From JAHBXL01 sp038247555 (lineage in GTDB: Bacteria > Planctomycetota > Phycisphaerae > Phycisphaerales > UBA1924): a DNA stretch of 13,459 nucleotides. Shown here one piece after another: positions 1-6,336 of this stretch (its first letter is position 1; every line of letters starts with the position of its first letter). The translations under genes were made by a program, and so were the position numbers. The notes under the pieces were generated by a model, which was given only the letters and a program-made list of their open reading frames with translations, ran no database searches and was not told where the DNA came from. The stretch spans positions 1-13,459 of the forward strand of contig JBBRUT010000099.1 in assembly GCA_038247555.1 (NCBI GenBank). The letters run 5' to 3'.

Positions 1-791
1 AGTCGATCTCCCACTCCCGAATGAAGAGACGGATCGATGGGGCCGTCATGCTCGATTGTGAGATAGGACACACATCTGCGCGCATCCACCGAATATGGCG
101 TGATGGCCTGCGTGGGACACGCGTCGATGCATCGCGTGCACGTGCCGCAGTGATCTGACACCGGGGTGAGACTCGGCTCGGGCAGGATGTGAAGGGTCGT
201 GGCGATGCCCCCCAATACGAACCAGCTGCCGCGGCCGGGATCGATGAGCAAGGTGTGCTTGCCGACCCAGCCGAGTCCGGCGCGCGATGCGTGCTCCCGT
301 TCCATAGCCGGGCCCGTATCGACGAACGAGCGGAACTCCGCGCTCCATCCTTCCCCCGCTGCGAACGGCAAACCGCGCAGTCGGTCGGCGAGGCGTTTGA
401 GTCGTCGCTTCAGCACAGCGTGGTAATCCTCGCCACGTGCATAACGGGCGACACTTCCTTGGGCCGGGTGTTCCTGGGAGTGATCATTCCGTGAGCTGCT
501 CTGGAGATCATCATCACCCGCGGCTGAATAGCTGTCAGCGACCATGATCACCGCGCGAGCACCGGGGAGCAATCGCGTGACATCCAGTCGCTCGCTGAGG
601 TATTCCTCCATCCAGGCCATCGTGCCATGCTTACCGAGGGCGAGCCACTGCTGCAGTTCCGCCTGCTGGGAGGAAGGCGCGGCGGGAGCAATGCCCGCCG
701 CGGCAAAGCCAAGGCCGAGACAGGCGCGAATAACTTCTCGCCCGAGTTCGACGGGGTCTGCCGGGGGGGGGCTCTGATGGGGCTTGGGCAC
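1..791 (-). CDS. queG: epoxyqueuosine reductase QueG (3' end beyond left edge)
   Basis: QueG is the cytosolic cobalamin- and [4Fe-4S]-dependent enzyme that reduces epoxyqueuosine to queuosine in tRNA, the last step of queuosine synthesis. About 263 codons are present; E. coli QueG has about 379 residues, so roughly the C-terminal third, with the second cluster half and HEAT-like tail, lies outside. Visible landmarks are RYARGEDYH at residues 116-124, the family block FVDTGPAMEREHASRAGLGW (156-175) containing the catalytic-type Asp158, GKHTLLIDP (177-185), and the ferredoxin-like motif C215-x2-C218-x2-C221-x3-C225-P. The start chosen is GTG at 791, the only plausible start upstream of the conserved LGLGFAAAGIAPA segment (25-37); no good ribosome binding site precedes it. 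Codons 7-10 cross a run of nine G/C bases (763-771), so a sequencing indel could alter the apparent start. It lies just downstream of the xerC terminator and so probably has its own promoter. Family identity is very secure; the exact start is less so. Confidence 0.95.
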   Translation of the reverse strand, partial: MPKPHQSPPPADPVELGREVIRACLGLGFAAAGIAPAAPSSQQAELQQWLALGKHGTMAWMEEYLSERLDVTRLLPGARAVIMVADSYSAAGDDDLQSSSRNDHSQEHPAQGSVARYARGEDYHAVLKRRLKRLADRLRGLPFAAGEGWSAEFRSFVDTGPAMEREHASRAGLGWVGKHTLLIDPGRGSWFVLGGIATTLHILPEPSLTPVSDHCGTCTRCIDACPTQAITPYSVDARRCVSYLTIEHDGPIDPSLHSGVGDR

Positions 792-855
792 GGGAGATCG
801 TTGGCGCGACGAGCGAAGGTGCGTGCAGGGCGGTGGACACCGAACGCATCCATGG

Positions 856-883
856 AAAAAGGGCCGGCGAACATCGCCGGCCC
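856..883 (-). terminator. rho-independent terminator after xerC
   Basis: A perfect 10-bp stem, GGGCCGGCGA (861-870) paired with TCGCCGGCCC (874-883), has a 3-base loop. On the minus strand it is followed at once by five T (860-856). It sits 35 bases past the xerC stop codon and is oriented to end transcription of the xerC operon before queG. Confidence 0.92.
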
Positions 884-918
884 TTGAAGACGCTTGAGGT
901 CAGATGCTCAACGAAGAC

Positions 919-1956
919 TCAGGCGGACTCGGCACGCGGATGTGCCTTGTTGTACGCGTCCTGCAGCCGGTGAGCGGTGAGGTGGGTGTAGATCTGTGTT
1001 GTCGACAGGGACTGGTGGCCAAGGAGCTCCTGAACGCTCCGCAGGTCCGCTCCATTGTCGAGCAGGTGCGTCGCGAAGGAGTGACGCAGGGTGTGCGGAG
1101 AGATATCGGGATCGAGACCAGCTTGGATGAGGTACTTGTCGAGCTTGCGGCGGACCGAGCGTGAGCTGAGTCGCTGGCCGTGCTTGTTGATGAACAGGGG
1201 GCGGGCGCGATTCTCATCCTTCCACCACTGGGCGTAGCGGGTGTCGGCCCGCACGAGGCCCGCGTACTTGGCGACTGCGCCGAGTGCGTGCATTCCCAGC
1301 GGCACCATGCGCTCCTTCTTGCCCTTGCCGCGGACACGGAGCGCTTCGCCACTCTCGTCCATGTCATCGACGTTCAAACCGACGAGTTCGCTGACGCGGA
1401 TGCCGGTAGAGTACAGGACTTCGAGCATCGAACGATCGCGCATGCCCAGGACATCCTTGTCGCTGGGGGTCGCGAGGAGCTTCTCGATCTGTTCGACGCT
1501 GATGGCCTTGGGGAGCCGCTTGCCCTGCCGGGGCGTGCGGATGGCGGTCATGGGGTTGGTCTTGGTGACGCCGCGCCGGTTGGCCCACTTGTAGAACGAC
1601 CGCAGCGTGGCGATCTTGCGGGCCATCGTGGCCGCGGAATATTCCTTGCTGCCCAGATGCTCCAGGAACTCGCGGATGGTGTCCGGGGTTGCGTGGATCA
1701 CCATCTTGGAGATGGTGTTGGGCGTGATGGTCGCTGCCACGGGGGTCTCGGCGTTTCCGCCGGGGGTTCCCTGCCGGCTGGCGATATTCCACGCCTGCGC
1801 CTCGGCGGCATCGTTTGGTTCAAGCCCCGCCTCATCGGCGATGAACTCGGTGTACTGGCGCAGATCGGCTCCGTAGCACCGCGCGGTGTAGTGCGAGAAA
1901 TGCCGTTCGTTGGTGAGGTAGTCGGTGAAGCCAGCGATGATGGGTAGCGTCGTCAT
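919..1956 (-). CDS. xerC: XerC/XerD-type tyrosine recombinase
   Basis: This is a site-specific tyrosine recombinase of the Xer family, which resolves chromosome dimers at dif during division. The 345 residues contain an N-terminal SAM-like core-binding domain (about 5-135) and the C-terminal catalytic domain (about 150-340). All catalytic residues are visible: R187 in STGIRVSELVGL, K211 in RGKGKKERMVPL, H288 and R291 in SPHTLRHSFATHLL, H314 in LLGHQSLSTTQ, and the nucleophile Y323 in QIYTHL. The start is ATG at 1956, with GGAG (1969-1966) nine bases upstream. XerC is usually about 300 residues. The excess comes mostly from about 40 extra residues at 45-88, rich in A, T, P and N, between the second and third helices of the N-terminal domain. 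It is the last gene of a probable four-gene minus-strand operon, 109 bases after the 104-aa unknown, and is followed by a strong terminator. Whether it acts as XerC, XerD or a single-recombinase system cannot be told from the sequence. Confidence 0.95.
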   Translation of the reverse strand: MTTLPIIAGFTDYLTNERHFSHYTARCYGADLRQYTEFIADEAGLEPNDAAEAQAWNIASRQGTPGGNAETPVAATITPNTISKMVIHATPDTIREFLEHLGSKEYSAATMARKIATLRSFYKWANRRGVTKTNPMTAIRTPRQGKRLPKAISVEQIEKLLATPSDKDVLGMRDRSMLEVLYSTGIRVSELVGLNVDDMDESGEALRVRGKGKKERMVPLGMHALGAVAKYAGLVRADTRYAQWWKDENRARPLFINKHGQRLSSRSVRRKLDKYLIQAGLDPDISPHTLRHSFATHLLDNGADLRSVQELLGHQSLSTTQIYTHLTAHRLQDAYNKAHPRAESA

Positions 1957-2065
1957 GTTCCGTCACTCCGATGCGCTTTCGCCGGGCTTTGGGCCGGGCG
2001 CTGCGTGCTGTCATGGATCCGTTGCGATGCGCTTCCGTGCGCCGCGTGCTGCGAGGCCGGGTTGC

Positions 2066-2380
2066 TTAGGTTCCTGAGGGTCCGGGACTGGAGGGCGGCC
2101 GCGCCCCGTCGATTCGATTCAGTCCGGGCTTGAGTCGCTTGGAAAGCTGGTGGCTGACCAGCGCGGCATCGAACCAGTCGAAGGGGACGTTGCGGTCGCC
2201 GGCGAGCTCGCTGAGCCGCTTGAGGAGCGATGCCTCGTCCCCGGCGTCACATACGAACGACCAGCGGTGCGAGCCCTTGACCAGCGTGACCGGCTCGCGG
2301 GTTGCGGGCGTGCCGGGCTGGTGGGGCGCATCGTGCGCAGCGTTTGTAGATGAGCGATGCCGTTGCTGACTGCTGGACAT
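2066..2380 (-). CDS. conserved-looking hypothetical protein, 104 aa
   Basis: I do not recognise a named family. The protein has a polar N-terminus (about 1-30, rich in S, Q, H, T and P) with no signal peptide or membrane segment. A compact predicted alpha/beta core follows at about 31-90, including VKGSHRWSFVC and NVPFDWFDAALVSHQLSKRL, and then a short proline-rich tail. The aromatic and charged residues in the core suggest a folded cytosolic domain. The start is ATG at 2380, preceded by GGAGAAG (2392-2386) with 5-base spacing. A longer reading from 2563 would overlap the upstream lipoprotein gene and has arginine-rich shadow composition. It lies 53 bases after the lipoprotein stop and 109 bases before xerC, consistent with cotranscription. 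The function is unknown. Confidence 0.8.
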   Translation of the reverse strand: MSSSQQRHRSSTNAAHDAPHQPGTPATREPVTLVKGSHRWSFVCDAGDEASLLKRLSELAGDRNVPFDWFDAALVSHQLSKRLKPGLNRIDGARPPSSPGPSGT

Positions 2381-2385
2381 TCGAA

Positions 2386-2392
2386 CTTCTCC
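2386..2392 (-). promoter_or_regulatory. ribosome binding site deciding the 104-aa protein start
   Basis: GGAGAAG on the minus strand lies 5 bases before ATG 2380. It supports this start over a longer in-frame reading from 2563 that would overlap the preceding gene. Confidence 0.7.
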
Positions 2393-2433
2393 GCGCCGCT
2401 CGCCAGCGGCCGGGCGGGAAGTCCGCTCAGCGA

Positions 2434-3219
2434 CTAGCGAGAGGCCTGACTGGCCTCGCCGGGTTGCGCGAGCCGGAGTCTTTCCTGCTCGAGCAGCCGG
2501 CTCACGGCCTCGTGGGCCGCGAACTCGACGTACAGATCCATGCTCGCGAGCATGCCGCGCCATCCGAGTGCGGATGCGGGCTCGTGCCTTCCGGCGGAGT
2601 ATCGCTGGATCGCCATCTGAACTTCGTGGTTTGCACCGTCGAAGTGCTCACTGAGGGTTGCGACCGGGCGGTCCAGGTACTGCGTGCGGACCTTGGGGTC
2701 CTGGTCTGTATAGGCGACTTGGAGCTTCATGGGGTCAACCCCGTCGGAGGGTCGGTTTTCCTTGGCGAAGACCGCCAGGACGAGTCCGAGCTTGGGTGGG
2801 TTGTAGGGGTCGTAGGCGGTGATGCTGCCGAGCACGAGTGCATCGACGCCCAGGATGTTTGCAAGCAGCCTCGCATCCGCGGGTGAGCGGACAGCAGTGA
2901 TCCCGCGGGACCGCATCGCAGCGATGGTGCGATTCAGGGGCAGGCACGCAACGCCCCGGGCTTCATTGATCTTCGATGCCAGCGCATCGGAGACGAGGTC
3001 CGTGTTCGCAAACGAGACACCGGATTCGTTGGCCAGCGGCACGACTGCCCACAGGGCCTCGCCCTGTGAAGAGTCGTAGGGCGCGACGAGGATCTGCGGC
3101 GGGATGCGTGCGTCTTTGTCCGCCGCGCAACCGACGAGAAGCGGGATCGCGAGTAAGAAGGCCGCAACGAGCGCGAAGCTCGCGCGGCATGTTCCGAGCA
3201 TGGTCTGTACGGTTGTCAT
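2434..3219 (-). CDS. predicted lipoprotein, possible CsgG/LpoB/TolB-N-like domain
   Basis: This 261-residue exported lipoprotein has a signal peptide with hydrophobic core ASFALVAAFLLAIPLLVG and lipobox L28-V29-G30-C31. The mature protein has an alpha/beta pattern: a strand with AVVPLANESG (about 54-63), then SDALASKINEARGVACLPL, RTIAAMRSRGI, ARLLANILGVDALVLGSIT and PPKLGLVLAVFA. A strand of the type VAVVPF, a helix, and a later GVDALVLGS strand are reminiscent of the N-terminal domains of CsgG, LpoB and TolB. That assignment is my inference and needs profile searching. The C-terminal part (about 200-261) is helical and charged. The start is ATG at 3219 with AGGA (3226-3223) only 3 bases upstream, so initiation may be modest. 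It follows the TolB-like gene after 98 bases containing two hairpins and precedes the 104-aa gene by 53 bases. It probably sits in the inner leaflet of the outer membrane. Confidence 0.85.
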   Translation of the reverse strand: MTTVQTMLGTCRASFALVAAFLLAIPLLVGCAADKDARIPPQILVAPYDSSQGEALWAVVPLANESGVSFANTDLVSDALASKINEARGVACLPLNRTIAAMRSRGITAVRSPADARLLANILGVDALVLGSITAYDPYNPPKLGLVLAVFAKENRPSDGVDPMKLQVAYTDQDPKVRTQYLDRPVATLSEHFDGANHEVQMAIQRYSAGRHEPASALGWRGMLASMDLYVEFAAHEAVSRLLEQERLRLAQPGEASQASR

Positions 3220-3234
3220 GGCGTCCTGCCGTAG

Positions 3235-3256
3235 GCACGGAGACTCCGCTCCGTGC
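3235..3256. other. perfect 8-bp hairpin upstream of the lipoprotein gene
   Basis: GCACGGAG (3235-3242) and CTCCGTGC (3249-3256) can pair with a 6-base loop. On the minus-strand transcript the hairpin ends 15 bases before the lipoprotein start codon and just before its weak ribosome binding site. No T-run follows, so it is not an intrinsic terminator. It may affect translation or mRNA processing. Confidence 0.5.
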
Positions 3257-3278
3257 AGATTCCAAACTGTGAATCGCC

Positions 3279-3300
3279 CGCGGGGCCTTTCGGCCGCGCG
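3279..3300. other. hairpin with GAAA tetraloop downstream of the TolB-like gene
   Basis: GGCC (3284-3287) and GGCC (3292-3295) pair around TTTC, which reads GAAA, a GNRA tetraloop, on the minus-strand transcript. The stem is extended by four more G-C pairs after one G-G mismatch. It lies 18 bases past the TolB-like stop codon. With no T-run, it looks more like a 3'-end stabilising or processing structure than a terminator. Confidence 0.45.
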
Positions 3301-3317
3301 GAGCGGAAGGATCGGCT

Positions 3318-4658
3318 TTACGGCGTGGTCGCCGGGGTAGTCATGCTTGTCGGGACGTTGGTGATCTCGGTCCGCGGACCAACAGTGATCGGCTTGCCGG
3401 TGGCGGCAACGATCGCTTTCTCGGTGCCGACGGACCAAATGTTGCTGACGCCTGTTCGGTCGGAGACGAAATAGATCCGGCCATCGGGCGCCCACGTGGG
3501 CATCAGGTTCATGAATCGCCCACCGGTGAGGCTGACACGCCCGGTGCCATCGACGCCGACGATCCAGAGGTCGCTGGCCGGCGTTCCGGATGGGGTGGCT
3601 TGGGCATCCTGGTCGCGGTGGCTCAGGGTGGCGAAAACAATCCGCGAGCCGTCGGGGCTCCAGGATGCATTGATAAGGGCGGCATCGCGGCTGGAGGCGA
3701 TCTCGGTGGGGCTGCTGGTATCGCCGGTCTGGTAGTCGACGGTCCAGATGCTGAAGGCGCGGTCACCGCGTTCGCGGCTGCGCTGGAAGAGGATCTTGTC
3801 ACGCCCGTTTGCCCCGGTTCCACCGACGGGACACCAATCGGGGAACATGCCGTAGCCGACAAACTCGGTGCTCGCCGAGCCGTTGGCATCCATCACCCAA
3901 AGCTCCCATCTGCCACTGATCTCGCCGAGGCGGCAGAACACGAGCTTCTTGCCATCAGGGGACCAAGAGGGATGAAGTTCGTGGGCGAAGTCGCTGGTCA
4001 ACTGAACCGCCTGACCGCCGGCGGCAGTCATCACGTAGATATCCCAGTTGCCGCCGCGGTTGCTTGCAAAGGCGATACGTTGGCCATCGGGGGAGATGGT
4101 GGGCATGACGTCGTGGGAAGGGTCGGCGGTGAGCTGTGTCACCGTGCGGCCGTCGACCTTCTTGACGTAGATATCCGCGGTCTCACGGTGCTGCGTGCTT
4201 GCGAACACCAGCATCGAGCCATCGCGCGAGATGCAGGGATCGAAGTCCGCACCCTGCGCGGCGTAGGTGATGTGAATGAGGCCGTCCATCGGATCGCCCA
4301 TTGGCGCTTCGTTGGTGGCGACGGGCATGACGAGTTGTGCCGTTTCGGGCTGTTCTGTGCCGGCGGGCCGGGATGGAGCGAGCGTGGGATCCTGAGGCTG
4401 GCCGCGGCGAGAGGCCCAGCTCTGCTCGGCTGAAGCCTCGAACCAGAACGGATTGAATCCGGTCATGCGAGACTTCCCCGGCGGGACGTACAGGGGCGTG
4501 CCCTTTACCCCTTCTTGTGGGGAAGTCGATGCATGGGTCGAGGACGATGCGACTGTGGAGGTTGAGCGGCTGCCCGCGCAGCCTGCAACAGCGAGCAGGG
4601 CCGCGACAAATGTGATTGATCGTGTGGTTTTGGCGATGTTGGAGGGGATTCTGAACAC
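3318..4658 (-). CDS. TolB-like beta-propeller lipoprotein
   Basis: This 446-residue envelope protein is predicted to be a lipid-anchored WD40-like (PD40) propeller, related to the propeller domain of TolB. The signal peptide has hydrophobic core ITFVAALLAVAG with lipobox V24-A25-G26-C27. A Ser/Thr/Pro-rich linker (about 28-130) follows. PD40 blades are marked by SRDGSMLVF (144), SPDGQRIAF (189), SPDGKKLVF (233), a divergent blade near 280-310, SPDGSRIVF (334) and APDGRIYFV (390). Six blades match the count in E. coli TolB. The TolB N-terminal alpha/beta domain is not evident in this protein. The start is GTG at 4658, preceded by GAGGAG (4670-4665) with 6-base spacing. It puts the signal peptide at the N-terminus, unlike the long upstream reading from 4898. 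It is the first gene of the probable operon with the second lipoprotein, the 104-aa protein and xerC. No tolA, tolQ, tolR or pal is in the window. It may instead be a generic PD40 lipoprotein. Confidence 0.9.
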   Translation of the reverse strand: MFRIPSNIAKTTRSITFVAALLAVAGCAGSRSTSTVASSSTHASTSPQEGVKGTPLYVPPGKSRMTGFNPFWFEASAEQSWASRRGQPQDPTLAPSRPAGTEQPETAQLVMPVATNEAPMGDPMDGLIHITYAAQGADFDPCISRDGSMLVFASTQHRETADIYVKKVDGRTVTQLTADPSHDVMPTISPDGQRIAFASNRGGNWDIYVMTAAGGQAVQLTSDFAHELHPSWSPDGKKLVFCRLGEISGRWELWVMDANGSASTEFVGYGMFPDWCPVGGTGANGRDKILFQRSRERGDRAFSIWTVDYQTGDTSSPTEIASSRDAALINASWSPDGSRIVFATLSHRDQDAQATPSGTPASDLWIVGVDGTGRVSLTGGRFMNLMPTWAPDGRIYFVSDRTGVSNIWSVGTEKAIVAATGKPITVGPRTEITNVPTSMTTPATTP

Positions 4659-5094
4659 GCGGAGCTCCTCGTGGGGGGCGATCGACCACGTGCAGAGGGC
4701 TTCCAGCCCGCACGAGGCCCGGCACATTCCACGATTGAGCCGACCTCCGGCCGCCTCAACCAAACCGAGATTGCCCGTCCAAGACCACCAGAGGCTTCGC
4801 TCAGGCGATCGGTTTATCGGACGCCCCAGTGCTCGGCCTTGAAACCGAGTGGAATGGTGGCCCGATCTGGAACGGCTACTTCGGTCCGGAGAACACATCG
4901 TCCGGCCGAGAACCGGACATAACCGAAAGGGTCACTTTTTTGTGGGTTATCGGCTGGTTGGGCGCTGGGCCGGCGGGAGAAGCCGAACCGGGCGCGCACC
5001 GCAAGCGCCGAAGGGGCTGCCACGTCCCGTCGACGCTGCGGTGCTGCGAGAGAAGAAAAAGTCGTCTCCTCCCCGTTGAAGTCGGTTGGGCGGG
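4659..5094. other. 436-base non-coding stretch upstream of the TolB-like gene
   Basis: No convincing gene is visible; short open frames lack ribosome binding sites and have shadow-like composition. It holds the GAGGAG site of the TolB-like gene, a 6-bp inverted repeat GTCCGG/CCGGAC (4900-4905 and 4913-4918), and an AT-richer patch with imperfect inverted repeat ATAACC/GGTTAT (4919-4924 and 4945-4950) enclosing CAC-TTTTTT-GTG. The promoter of the four-gene operon should be here, but I cannot identify the -35 and -10 boxes. Confidence 0.5.
4665..4670 (-). promoter_or_regulatory. ribosome binding site deciding the GTG start of the TolB-like gene
   Basis: GAGGAG on the minus strand lies 6 bases before GTG 4658. 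It fixes the start directly before the signal peptide and argues against the in-frame upstream extension. Confidence 0.8.
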
Positions 5095-5382
5095 TCAGTC
5101 CGCAGTATCGCGGCAGACGATTCCGGGCGTTCCCTCGGGGCGCACCCAGCGGGCGTGGGTGCCGCGGGGTGTGTGGCCGGCCTCGAGGTGCCCGAGATAG
5201 CTCTCGAGATCGGGCGTGCCGAAGCGCTCAAGGAAGTTGGCGGTGGCCGTGTGGTTGATCGAGATGATCTGGTCCATCAGCCTGGCGCGACCGGGCTCGG
5301 GCGACGGTTCGGCGCGAAGCACCGGCGAGGGCTTGGATTCCATGAACGAAGCCACGACGCGGGGCAGAGTCAAAGTCAACAT
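5095..5382 (-). CDS. hypothetical protein, 95 aa
   Basis: I do not recognise a named family. The protein has no signal peptide or transmembrane segment. Residues about 35-70 form a helical-looking region (LMDQIISINHTATANFLERF, then LESYLGHLEAG). A basic, conserved-looking tail HARWVRPEGTPGIVC follows. This compact pattern suggests a real small cytosolic protein. The start is ATG at 5382 with GGAGG (5393-5389) at 6-base spacing, a strong site. It is divergent from the gene starting at 5601, with 218 bases between them, so the two promoters probably share that region. It is separated from the TolB-like operon by 436 bases and may be transcribed alone. Function unknown. Confidence 0.75.
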   Translation of the reverse strand: MLTLTLPRVVASFMESKPSPVLRAEPSPEPGRARLMDQIISINHTATANFLERFGTPDLESYLGHLEAGHTPRGTHARWVRPEGTPGIVCRDTAD

Positions 5383-5590
5383 GTGGAGCCTCCGTGCTTA
5401 ATGCCTGAGCCGGCTCCGCCGCCATGGCAGGAGAGGTATCGGAGGGCACTTGTGGCGTGCGTGAAGGTGTAACCTTGATGGACGTATCGGCTTGTCTCCC
5501 CCAGCACTACCCTCTCCCCCCCACTTCGTCAGACTGCCACCCACCGCGCACCGCTTGTGGCTCTGGCCGGAATGTTCATCCGCACCTGCC

Positions 5591-5594
5591 AGGA
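5591..5594 (+). promoter_or_regulatory. ribosome binding site deciding the TTG start at 5601
   Basis: AGGA lies 6 bases before TTG 5601. The in-frame ATG codons farther upstream (5424 and 5478) lead through Cys/Pro/His-rich, non-conserved-looking sequence with a run of seven C (5516-5522), so the TTG is preferred. Confidence 0.5.
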
Positions 5595-5600
5595 AACTCT

Positions 5601-6284
5601 TTGGACATCGCCCAGACACTTCTGCCGGTCGCCACCTTTCCTTTGACGGAGGAAGGCGATGTGATCGCGCCTGATGGCTCCGTGTTTGCACGATGGGCGG
5701 GCGGATCGGTGCTGAGCTGGCCCGTTGCTCCGGCCGACACCCGCATCATGTTGTGGTCGGGCACGATGGCACAAGGGGAGAGTGAACCGCCGGATGCTGA
5801 CGCGAGCTTTTTGCCCGACCCGCGGAACTGGGGTGCAAGCGGCTGGAGCGGGCTCGACAGCGCGGTGCAGAAGTGGATTCGGGCCGGACGGGGATCGAGC
5901 TTGCTGGTGCGGACCCATGCCGCGCACATCGTGTCGGATGCACCCTCGGCCACCCGGTTTGCGCGGACATGGGCCGACCAGGGTGTGCGTCTTGTGTATG
6001 ACCTTGCGTCGATGATCACCCCCGAGCTTGCGGGATCTGCCGCGCTTTCAGATCTCTTTGGCCGGCGTGTGGATGCGTTGACCAACGTGGACCTTGCCCG
6101 CGGGGTTGGGCTTGCGCTGGTTTCCAATGTGCACGTCCAGTCTGGACGCGTTCATCCGTCACCCATGCACTCGGGCCTGCTGGAGAGTGCCCAGGTCATT
6201 GATGCGGCGGTGCGCTGCCAGCAACTGGGAATCCCCGTGGCGATCGTTTCGACTGATCAACCAGCCGGGGACATCGCTTCCTAG
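5601..6284 (+). CDS. hypothetical protein, possibly a divergent sugar-isomerase-like TIM barrel
   Basis: This 227-residue protein does not match a named family in my memory. The C-terminal half has alternating strand-helix units such as SSLLVRTHAAHIVSD (99-113), VRLVYDLASMITPEL (129-143), ALVSNVHVQSG, a PMHSGLL loop and LGIPVAIVSTD. These resemble the later strands of xylose-isomerase-like/AP-endonuclease-2 barrels. It is shorter than such barrels (usually 260-300 residues), so it is either a truncated or divergent barrel or an unrelated fold. No signal peptide is seen. The preferred start is TTG 5601 with AGGA at 6-base spacing; ATG 5478 would add 41 low-complexity residues. It is 52 bases upstream of nuoC on the same strand and could be cotranscribed with it, but a role in respiration is not indicated. 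The coding call is firm; the fold guess is weak. Confidence 0.75.
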   Translation: MDIAQTLLPVATFPLTEEGDVIAPDGSVFARWAGGSVLSWPVAPADTRIMLWSGTMAQGESEPPDADASFLPDPRNWGASGWSGLDSAVQKWIRAGRGSSLLVRTHAAHIVSDAPSATRFARTWADQGVRLVYDLASMITPELAGSAALSDLFGRRVDALTNVDLARGVGLALVSNVHVQSGRVHPSPMHSGLLESAQVIDAAVRCQQLGIPVAIVSTDQPAGDIAS

Positions 6285-6321
6285 ACTTCGCCCCGCGTGA
6301 ACTGAGCGCGCACGCCCTTTC

Positions 6322-6329
6322 AGGAAGGA
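6322..6329 (+). promoter_or_regulatory. ribosome binding site of nuoC
   Basis: AGGAAGGA lies 7 bases before GTG 6337. The nearer ATG at 6330 is out of frame with NuoC, so the GTG is the start. Confidence 0.75.
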
Positions 6330-6336
6330 ATGTCCC

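Noticed and set aside
1180..1947. 255-codon open frame on the plus strand opposite xerC
   Set aside because: It lies wholly antisense to a recombinase with all catalytic motifs and has the composition of a GC-rich shadow frame.
2434..3495. Longer version of the second lipoprotein starting at 3495
   Set aside because: The extra 92 residues are basic and non-hydrophobic and overlap the end of the TolB-like gene. ATG 3219 puts a proper lipoprotein signal at the N-terminus.
3600..4433. 277-codon plus-strand frame opposite the TolB-like gene
   Set aside because: It is the mirror of the PD40 repeats on the other strand; its Gly/Ala/Val-rich shadow composition supports no family.
4814..5023. 69-codon minus-strand frame with GTG start in the 436-base gap
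   Set aside because: The ribosome binding site is poorly spaced, no recognisable pattern is present, and the Arg/Pro/Ala-rich composition is like other shadows.
5048..5076. T-run (CTTTTTCTT on the minus strand) after the 95-aa gene as a terminator
   Set aside because: The bases before it form no stable stem, so it lacks the hairpin of an intrinsic terminator.
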